From Iamia sp038233335 (GTDB lineage Bacteria > Actinomycetota > Acidimicrobiia > Acidimicrobiales > Iamiaceae), in assembly GCA_038233335.1 (NCBI GenBank), contig JBBSME010000007.1, forward strand, positions 1 to 43,636: a stretch of 43,636 nt of DNA. The letters are read 5' to 3'. Below the pieces are notes generated by a model. The model did no database searches, had not been told where the DNA came from, and saw only the letters and a list, made by a program, of their open reading frames with translations. The first letter of the stretch is position 1. Every line of letters begins with the position of its first letter. Position numbers and translations under genes: made by a program. Positions 37,828-43,636 of the stretch are shown here, in pieces.

Positions 37828-38550
37828 ATGGCCATCCGCCACCCCCCGCTGCAGCAGCCGCCGATCGGCTTCGCCCACCGCGGCGCCCGGGCCCACGCGC
37901 CGGAGAACACCATGGAGGCGTTCGCTCTGGCCCTGCGGCTGGGGGCCACGGGGCTGGAGACCGACGCCTGGGTGACCGCGGACGGGGTCGCCGTGCTGGA
38001 CCACGACGGGATGGTGGGCCGCCGACCCCGCCGCCGGAAGATGGCCGAGGTCGCTCGGGCCGAGCTGCCGGAGTCCGTCCCCGCCGCGGCCGACCTGGTG
38101 GCCCTGCTCGACGGTGACACCCACCTGTCGGTCGACGTGAAGGACCCGGCGGCGGCCGAGCCGCTGCTGGCGGCACTGGCGGACGACGACCCGACCCGCC
38201 TGTCGCGCGTCTGGCTCTGCCACGACGACCACGACCTGCTCACCGGGTGGCGCGCCGCCGCGCTCCAGGTCCGCCTGGTCGACTCCACCCGACTGAAGGC
38301 GCTGGACCGGGGCCCGGAGCGGCACGCGGCGCGGCTGCGGTCCCTGGGCATCGACGCCGTGAACCTCCACCACAGCGACTGGACCGGGGGCCTGGTCGCG
38401 GTCTACCACCGCTTCGGCGTGTTGGCCTGGGGGTGGGACGCGCAGCACCCCCGGATCCTCCACGGCCTGCTCGACATGGGGATCGACGCGGTGTTCTCCG
38501 ATCACACCGACCGGATGGTCGATGCCCTGGCCGGGATCAGAAGAGAGTGA
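37828..38550 (+). CDS. Glycerophosphodiester phosphodiesterase family protein
   Basis: A 240-residue GDPD-type TIM barrel. The active-site set is present: His17-Arg18 in GFAHRGARAHAPENT, Glu44 and Asp46 in LETDAWVT, and His59 in VLDHDG. It would cleave glycerophosphodiesters to glycerol-3-phosphate and alcohol; without a signal peptide it acts in the cytosol. It is the only plus-strand gene in this region. Its 3' end overlaps the convergent lepB gene by 14 nt, so the two transcripts are antisense at their ends. Confidence 0.9.
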   Translation: MAIRHPPLQQPPIGFAHRGARAHAPENTMEAFALALRLGATGLETDAWVTADGVAVLDHDGMVGRRPRRRKMAEVARAELPESVPAAADLVALLDGDTHLSVDVKDPAAAEPLLAALADDDPTRLSRVWLCHDDHDLLTGWRAAALQVRLVDSTRLKALDRGPERHAARLRSLGIDAVNLHHSDWTGGLVAVYHRFGVLAWGWDAQHPRILHGLLDMGIDAVFSDHTDRMVDALAGIRRE

Positions 38551-39292
38551 TCTCGGTGAGAGGCCAGATCCGGACGAAGGCCCGACCCACGATGTCGGAC
38601 TCCGGCACCGAGTGGGAGGCCCAGCAGCGGGCGTCCTGGGACATGGGCCGGTTGTCGCCCATCACGAACACCGCGTCTTCGGGGACGACCCACTCGGACC
38701 CCTCACCGCAGATGTCCTCGGTCTGCACGCCCTCCTCGAGGTAGCCCTCGTCCAGCTTCTCGCCGTCGATGTAGACGTCACCGTCGCGCAGCGACACGTT
38801 CTCGCCGGGGAGTCCGACCACCCGCTTGATCAGGTCCTGGACCTTCTGCCCGTCGATGGTGAGGGTGGCCTCACCGGCCGGCACCTTGAAGACGATGATG
38901 TCGCCCCGGTTGACGTCGTGGAGCTTGTAGCTGAGGCGGTTGACGATGACCCGGTCCCGCCGACCCTGGCCCATGAGCGTGGGCTCCATGGACCCGGACG
39001 GGATCCAGAAGGTCGTGAACAGGAAGGTGCGCACCACCAGGGCGACCACGACCGCGCCGGCGATGACGGCGACCCACTCGATCGCCGAGCGGACCCGGCG
39101 GTCCCGGGCCGAACCGCCGGCCTCGTCACCCGCCCCGTCGTCGTGGTCCTCGTCCTGGTCCTGGACCTCGGCCGGGTCCTCGGGGTCGGACGGGACGTCG
39201 TCGAGCCATCGCTGGCCCGCGGTGGGCCCGGCCGACGCCGCGGGGGCTGCCGTCGGGGCATCGGGCTCGTCCGGGGGGGTCACCGGGGGCAC
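38537..39292 (-). CDS. lepB: Signal peptidase I
   Basis: A 251-residue membrane protease. The acidic cytosolic N-terminus (1-68) is followed by one membrane helix (about 70-95). Nucleophile Ser101 lies in IPSGSMEPTL, general base Lys156 in DLIKRVVGLPGE, and the MGDNR box is at 211-215. It removes signal peptides on the outer face of the membrane, matching the neighbouring Tat genes in function. GTG 39292 begins one base after the pafC stop, so it is the last gene of the pafB-pafC-lepB unit. Two Cys residues (in EDICGEG and DARCWAS) could form a disulfide. Confidence 0.96.
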   Translation of the reverse strand: MPPVTPPDEPDAPTAAPAASAGPTAGQRWLDDVPSDPEDPAEVQDQDEDHDDGAGDEAGGSARDRRVRSAIEWVAVIAGAVVVALVVRTFLFTTFWIPSGSMEPTLMGQGRRDRVIVNRLSYKLHDVNRGDIIVFKVPAGEATLTIDGQKVQDLIKRVVGLPGENVSLRDGDVYIDGEKLDEGYLEEGVQTEDICGEGSEWVVPEDAVFVMGDNRPMSQDARCWASHSVPESDIVGRAFVRIWPLTEITLF

Positions 39293-39293
39293 G

Positions 39294-40265
39294 CTAGTGC
39301 TGGCGGTCCTCGCATCCGTAGCGGGCCAGGAGCCGTCCTGCCGCGGCGGCGCCGGGGTCGTCGACGCCGATGGCGGGATCGAGGTGGACGATCCGAGCGG
39401 CGGAGCCCAGGCGGAGCAGGAGCCGCTCCGCCCAGGGGCGGGTGACCACCACCAGGGTGACCCGCACCCAGCCGTCGGATCCGGCCTCGACGTCCTCGAC
39501 CGGGTAGCTCTCCACGACCCAGCGGGCCTCCGGGGCCAGGTCGAGCACCATCCGGGGAGCGTCCCGGTCGGTGCGCAGCGCAGTCGGTGAGCCGAGGTCC
39601 GGGGGCACGGTCACCACCTCGTCGGCCAGGACCGCAGCCACGATCCGGTCGACCCGGAACTGCCGCTCGGCCCCCGCCCGCCGGCAGTGGCCCCAGAGGT
39701 ACCAGTCGCCCCGCTCGCGGAACAGGGCCCACGGCTCGACCACCCGCTCGGTCCGGGTGTCGTGCTCGACGTTGAGGTGGGCGATGGACAGGGCCCGGTG
39801 CTGGTCGACCGCGGCCTGCACGGTGGCGAACACCTCGGTGTCGGCCACCCCCAGGTCCACGTCGACCTGCTCCCCCACCTCGATGCCCAGGGCGGAGGCC
39901 ACCTTGCCCAGGGCATCGGTCAGGGCTCCCGAGCCGCCCTCCATCCCGGTCAGGGCCGAGCCGGCGACGACCAGGGAGAGGGCCTCGGGCGGGGTCAGGC
40001 GCAGCGGCCGGTCGAAGGCGAGGAGGTGGACGTGGACGCGATCGCCCTCGACCCACATCTCCACCGGCATGTCGAAGTAGTCGTCGCCGTCGGCCCCGAT
40101 CATGGAGGCCATGTCGAGGTCGCGGCTGACCGCCTCCTCGCTGACGCCGAAGTGGGCGGCCGCGTCGGCCAGCAGGGGTCCGTCACGCTCGGCGATCCAG
40201 AGCACCTCGGCCAGGACCCGCTGCATGCGGGCCACCGCCGTCTCCCGAGGCGCCGCCGCGTTCAC
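39294..40265 (-). CDS. pafC: WYL-domain regulator PafC
   Basis: A 323-residue regulator with an N-terminal winged helix (about 10-60) and a WYL domain whose signature appears as GDWYLWGHCR near 186-195, followed by RQFRVDRI and a C-terminal extension domain. With PafB it forms PafBC, the activator of the LexA-independent DNA-damage response in mycobacteria. GTG 40265 overlaps the pafB stop as GTGA. Order pafB-pafC is conserved. Confidence 0.92.
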   Translation of the reverse strand: MNAAAPRETAVARMQRVLAEVLWIAERDGPLLADAAAHFGVSEEAVSRDLDMASMIGADGDDYFDMPVEMWVEGDRVHVHLLAFDRPLRLTPPEALSLVVAGSALTGMEGGSGALTDALGKVASALGIEVGEQVDVDLGVADTEVFATVQAAVDQHRALSIAHLNVEHDTRTERVVEPWALFRERGDWYLWGHCRRAGAERQFRVDRIVAAVLADEVVTVPPDLGSPTALRTDRDAPRMVLDLAPEARWVVESYPVEDVEAGSDGWVRVTLVVVTRPWAERLLLRLGSAARIVHLDPAIGVDDPGAAAAGRLLARYGCEDRQH

Positions 40266-41212
40266 GGTCGGGCTCCCGACGGCGCGGCCGACACCCGCTC
40301 CCGGACCCGCGCCAGCAGCGCATCGCGCACCTCGGGGGGCGACAGGACCTCGGCCTCATCGAGGAAGCCGAGCACGAAGCTGATCAGGGCATCCACGTTG
40401 CGGGTGGCCAGGGTCACCACCAGCGAGCCGTCGGCGCCCTCCTCGACCGGGGCTCGAGGGGCGGCCCGTCGCGCCGCATCGGCCCGCGCCGGGTCGACGT
40501 GGACCCGGACCGGCACCGGCTCGCCCTCCCCCATGGCCCAGGGCTCGTCGAGGGCGTCGACCGAGGTCACCACCCGTGGCGCGAAGCCCGCCGGCTCCCC
40601 GGTCGTCACGTCGCCGTCCACCCGATCGAGGCGGAACTGGCGCTCACCCTCGCGTGCCGTGTCCCACGCGGTGAGGTACCACCTCCCCTTGGTGAAGCGC
40701 AGGCGGAGGGGGTGGACGGTGCGGGCCTCGCCCCGGTAGTCGAACTCGGCCGACCGGCGCTCGGCCACGGCCTGGAACAGCGCCACCACGGCCTCGTCGG
40801 CCGGGAGCTCGGTCGAGGTGGACCCGCCGGTGGCGGCCGGGGTCGCTCCCGCGCCCAGCTTGGTGACGCCACCAGAGGGGTCGATCCCAGCCAGGCGGAC
40901 CGCGGACGCAGCCACCGCCAGAGCGCGACGCTCCTCGGAGGTCAGCCCCGGATCGGCCAGGTACGCGTCGTCGGGGCGCAGCCGGTAGCCGTCCATCGGC
41001 GGGTCCGTGCCGGGGATGGGCTCGGGGCGGACGGGGTGTCCGAGCATCTCCCCCAGGTCGGCCTTGTCTCGCTCGAAGGTGCGCCGGAAGGCCTCGAGGT
41101 CCTCGCTGTAGCCCGAGACCCGGGTCCGGATCTCCCGCGCCGTGAGGGGGGTCCCGGTGTCGAGCAGCACCTGGAGCAGCGCCAGCAGCCGGGTGACCTT
41201 GTCGGATGCCAC
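40262..41212 (-). CDS. pafB: WYL-domain regulator PafB
   Basis: A 316-residue partner of PafC. The winged helix is at the N-terminus (KVTRLLALLQVLLDTGTPLT) and the WYL motif is in GRWYLTAWD near 173-181, followed by RQFRLDRVDG. A Gly/Thr-rich insertion sits near 118-137. PafBC responds to a DNA-damage signal and activates RNA polymerase. GTG 41212 has TAGCAT 7 nt upstream (41225-41220). A terminator-like hairpin separates it from the DUF3866-pafA transcript, so it has its own promoter. Confidence 0.92.
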   Translation of the reverse strand: MASDKVTRLLALLQVLLDTGTPLTAREIRTRVSGYSEDLEAFRRTFERDKADLGEMLGHPVRPEPIPGTDPPMDGYRLRPDDAYLADPGLTSEERRALAVAASAVRLAGIDPSGGVTKLGAGATPAATGGSTSTELPADEAVVALFQAVAERRSAEFDYRGEARTVHPLRLRFTKGRWYLTAWDTAREGERQFRLDRVDGDVTTGEPAGFAPRVVTSVDALDEPWAMGEGEPVPVRVHVDPARADAARRAAPRAPVEEGADGSLVVTLATRNVDALISFVLGFLDEAEVLSPPEVRDALLARVRERVSAAPSGARP

Positions 41213-41219
41213 GACGGGG

Positions 41220-41225
41220 ATGCTA
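41220..41225 (-). promoter_or_regulatory. -10 element TAGCAT of the pafB-pafC-lepB operon
   Basis: On the minus strand TAGCAT is followed by 7 nt and the GTG at 41212; no Shine-Dalgarno sequence. Confidence 0.45.
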
Positions 41226-41270
41226 CGGGGCCATAGGTCCGGCGCGGTCAGGATCGGGCCGCGCCGACGG

Positions 41271-41297
41271 CTTCTCCTCGGCTGCGCCGAGGAGAGG
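41271..41297 (-). terminator. Terminator hairpin between DUF3866 and pafB
   Basis: CTTCTCCTCGGC-TGC-GCCGAGGAGAGG: the inner 10 bp are perfect and one G-T pair lies near the base. It lies 42 nt after the DUF3866 stop and upstream of the pafB promoter. Confidence 0.65.
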
Positions 41298-41338
41298 GCC
41301 CGTGCTTGCCGGGTCGCCTCGCCTAGCGGCTCGGCTCC

Positions 41339-42364
41339 TCAGGACGGGACCAGCAGCGATGCCGCGTGGACGCCGGCACAGGCCGCGGTGGTGAAGAAGA
41401 GGGGATCCTCGTCGGGGCCGCGGCCCATGGTGGTGACCTTCACGCCGGCCGAGTGCAACGCCGCCGCCACATCGGGGGCGGTGACCACCACCCGGTGGTG
41501 ACGAGCGGGGACATCGAGGTCGAGCTCCGCCGGCACGGGGACGTTGACGCTGGAGCGGGTGGCGTCCAGCACGGTCGTGGTGTGGTGGCTCACCCCCTGG
41601 TGGCGGGGACGGGCATCGCCCGAGGAGGCCCGGACGCAGACCACCGGGCGCCCGCCCAGCCAGGCTGCGGCGTCGAGGGCCTGGGCCTGCTCCAGCCCGC
41701 TGTAGCCGAGGCGGGTGCCGGTGCCCACCCCGCCCAGGCCCATGCCGACCACCACCACCTCGGCATCGAGGGCGTGGCGGGCGATGGTCAGCGCGGAGGG
41801 CATCGCCACCGCCTCCCGGTCTCCACCGAAGGCGTTCCCGGCGGTGACCGAGCCCACGAGGAGGCCCCGTGCCCGGAGGGCGTGGACCAGGTCCGACAGC
41901 GCGAGGGGCAGGGCCCCGCCGTCGGTCATCACGTAGGCCACCCTCGTCCCCGGCCGGATCGCGGCGATCGCGGCCGCCACCACGCCGACCTGGCTGTGCA
42001 CGCTGCAGGCCACCACCGGCGTCGCCGGCAGGTCGGTCGGGGCGTCGGGGTGGTGCTCCTCGTCGACCCCGACGTCGGCCTGGAGGCTGGTGTAGCGGAC
42101 TTTCATCACGTGGCCGCCGGACCCGCCCGACCAGTCCCGTCGGCTCAGGTTCCAGTGCACGACGTGCCAGCCGCCGGTGCCGAGGGCCAGGTCCACCGCG
42201 GTGGTGTTGACCACCACCTCGTCGCCGACCGCCACCGGCCCGGTGAGGTCGGTGAGCACGTAGGCCCGGGCCGGGTCCTGCCCGTCGGGTGCGACCCGGA
42301 CGCGCTGGAGGCCGGTCCGCTCGGACAGCACCTCGGTGACGACCATGGTGTGGAAGGTGGGCAA
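41339..42364 (-). CDS. DUF3866 family protein
   Basis: A 341-residue protein of unknown function. Family features as I know them are visible: DEVVVNTTAVDLALGTGGWH near 48-67, GGHVMKVRYTSLQADVGV near 83-100, and many Gly/Ala-rich alpha-beta segments including MGLGGVGTGTRLGYSGLEQA. It lies directly downstream of pafA (19 nt), so it is probably co-transcribed with it. The ORF-wide start is TTG 42364; ATG 42346 (MVVTEVLSERTG) is the alternative and fits the family start better. No membrane segment is obvious. Confidence 0.85.
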   Translation of the reverse strand: MPTFHTMVVTEVLSERTGLQRVRVAPDGQDPARAYVLTDLTGPVAVGDEVVVNTTAVDLALGTGGWHVVHWNLSRRDWSGGSGGHVMKVRYTSLQADVGVDEEHHPDAPTDLPATPVVACSVHSQVGVVAAAIAAIRPGTRVAYVMTDGGALPLALSDLVHALRARGLLVGSVTAGNAFGGDREAVAMPSALTIARHALDAEVVVVGMGLGGVGTGTRLGYSGLEQAQALDAAAWLGGRPVVCVRASSGDARPRHQGVSHHTTTVLDATRSSVNVPVPAELDLDVPARHHRVVVTAPDVAAALHSAGVKVTTMGRGPDEDPLFFTTAACAGVHAASLLVPS

Positions 42365-42383
42365 CGGAGGCGGTCCCGCCGGG

Positions 42384-43636
42384 CTACAGGGAGGCGATGA
42401 GCCGCTCGACGCGGTCGTCGTGGGCCTTGAACGGGTCCTTGCAGAGAACGGTGCGCTGGGCCTGGTCGTTCAGCTTCAGGTGGACCCAGTCAACGGTGTA
42501 GTCCCGCCGCTTCTCCTTGGCGGTGCGGATGAACTCGCCCCGCAGCCGGGCCCGGGTGGTCTGAGGGGGCACGTCGATGGCGGTGTCGATCTCCTCGTCG
42601 GTGCACGTCCGCTCGACCAGACCCTTGGCCTGCATGCGGTGGAACAGGCCCCGACCCCGGCTGATGTCGTGGTACTGGAGGTCGAGCAGCGCCACCTTGG
42701 GGTGCGACAGGGGCAGGTCGTGACGGGCTCGGTAGGCCTCGATGAGGCGGTGCTTGATCACCCAGTCGCACTCGCGGTCGAGGCCGAAGGGATCGGCCTC
42801 GATGCCCTTGAGGCAGTGCTCCCACATCTCCAGCGCCTTCTGCTCGAAGGGCTGGAGGGAGCGGCTCTGGGCGTAGCGGAGGGCCCGGTCGAGGTACTCG
42901 GTCTGGATCTGGAGGGCGCTGACCTCACGGCCGTTGGCCAGCTTCACCACCGCCCGGCAGGTGAGGTCGTGGCTGATCTCGCGGATGGCCCGGATCGGGT
43001 TCTCGAGGGTCATGTCCCGCAGCACCACGCTGGGGTCCTCCAGCATCCGCAGCATGATGCTGGTCGTGCCCATCTTGAGGAACGTGGCGTACTCGCTCAT
43101 GTTGGAGTCGCCCACGATCACGTGCAGGCGCCGGAATCTCTCCGCGTCGGCGTGGGGCTCGTCGCGGGTGTTGATGATCGGGCGGCTGCGGGTGGTGGCC
43201 GAGGACACGCCCTCCCAGATGTGCTCGGCCCGCTGGCTGATCGAGTACTGGGCGCCCCGGGAGGTGTGCATCACCTTGCCGGCCCCGGCGTAGATCTGGC
43301 GCGACACCAGGAACGGGATCAGCACCTCGGCGTAGTGGCCCAGGTCGTCGCGCCGGCTGGTCAGGTAGTTCTCGTGGCAGCCGTAGGAGTTGCCGGCCGA
43401 GTCGGTGTTGTTCTTGAACAGGTAGATGTCGCCCCGGATGCCCTCATCCCGCAGCCGGGCCTCGGCGCTGCCGAGGAGCTGCTCCAGGAGGCGCTCGCCG
43501 GCCTTGTCGTGGACGACCACCTCGTGGACCGAGTCGCACTCGGGCGTGGCGTACTCCGGGTGGCTGCCCACGTCGAGGTAGAGGCGCGCCCCGTTGGCGA
43601 GGAAGACGTTGGAGGAGCGCCCCCACGACACGACCC
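42384..43636 (-). CDS. pafA: Pup-protein ligase PafA (5' end outside the window)
   Basis: About 417 residues of a glutamine-synthetase-like ligase that joins the C-terminal Glu of Pup to substrate lysines with ATP, marking proteins for the proteasome. Visible are SWGRSSNVFLANGARLYLDV at the left end of the reading frame, GSHPEYATPECD, YLFKNNTDSAGNSYGCHENY, SRPIINTRDEPHAD and FRRLHVIVGDSNMSEYATF, all highly conserved in PafA. Characterised PafA is about 450 residues, so roughly 35 N-terminal residues, including the first ATP/metal-binding glutamate region, lie beyond position 43636. The GTG at 43631 is internal, not the start. Confidence 0.95.
   Translation of the reverse strand, partial: VVSWGRSSNVFLANGARLYLDVGSHPEYATPECDSVHEVVVHDKAGERLLEQLLGSAEARLRDEGIRGDIYLFKNNTDSAGNSYGCHENYLTSRRDDLGHYAEVLIPFLVSRQIYAGAGKVMHTSRGAQYSISQRAEHIWEGVSSATTRSRPIINTRDEPHADAERFRRLHVIVGDSNMSEYATFLKMGTTSIMLRMLEDPSVVLRDMTLENPIRAIREISHDLTCRAVVKLANGREVSALQIQTEYLDRALRYAQSRSLQPFEQKALEMWEHCLKGIEADPFGLDRECDWVIKHRLIEAYRARHDLPLSHPKVALLDLQYHDISRGRGLFHRMQAKGLVERTCTDEEIDTAIDVPPQTTRARLRGEFIRTAKEKRRDYTVDWVHLKLNDQAQRTVLCKDPFKAHDDRVERLIASL

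Noticed and set aside
43444..43631. GTG 43631 as the real start of pafA
   Set aside because: PafA has about 35 more conserved residues before SWGRSSNVFL; the true start must lie outside the window.

Overview
The window is about 43.6 kb of very GC-rich, gene-dense DNA from an actinobacterium. Two gene blocks follow the Mycobacterium order: the CDP-alcohol phosphatidyltransferase / gcvH / FHA / MerR / bifunctional nuclease / MerR block (compare Rv1822-Rv1832), and the helY / tatC / tatA / pafC / pafB / pafA block (compare Rv2092c-Rv2097c). Gene content and divergence suggest a deep-branching lineage such as Acidimicrobiia (an Iamia-like organism). That assignment is inference; there is no rRNA in the window.

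Layout. (1) 1-14 kb: an SRAP DNA-crosslink protein coupled to a DUF2079 membrane protein; a HIT hydrolase divergent from a phospholipid synthase; a ManC-phosphomannomutase fusion; then gcvH, a GarA-like zinc-ribbon/FHA protein, two MerR regulators flanking a bifunctional nuclease and a K+ channel, gcvT, and convergent gcvP under a tandem glycine riboswitch. (2) 14-16.4 kb: two tandem paralogous envelope proteins of unknown function and a class II aldolase. (3) 16.4-18.1 kb, an accessory patch: an IS982-type transposase remnant, a small zinc-finger gene, a long hairpin, three 74-76 bp direct repeats and a vapBC toxin-antitoxin pair with an inverted repeat at its start. (4) 18.1-22.2 kb: an RG-rich low-complexity protein, a crotonase, and a 5'-truncated, frameshifted, sortase-anchored beta-helix surface protein. 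(5) 22.2-27.5 kb, all minus strand: NUDIX and GNAT enzymes, an amphipathic-helix protein coupled to a very acidic DUF4193 protein, a LysM lytic transglycosylase, a double-domain ThyX-like protein and a ferritin-like helical protein. (6) 27.6-33.1 kb: a short HelD-like helicase, an M20 amidohydrolase, a medium-chain oxidoreductase, a lipoprotein and a DAG-kinase-like C-terminal domain. (7) 33-43.6 kb: helY, tatC, tatA/B, two small proteins, a glycerophosphodiesterase, lepB, pafC, pafB, DUF3866 and 5'-truncated pafA.

How the genes work together: region 1 joins one-carbon/glycine metabolism (GcvH, GcvT, GcvP) with a likely phospho-switch (FHA) and cell-cycle-type MerR regulators. Region 7 joins RNA helicase, protein export (Tat, signal peptidase) and pupylation/DNA-damage regulation (PafA, PafBC).

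The clearest global signal is not a gene. At least 15 start codons lie only 6-8 nt after a TAnnnT-type -10 element (usually TAGGNT) and lack a Shine-Dalgarno sequence, which indicates widespread leaderless transcription. No tRNA, rRNA or CRISPR array was seen.
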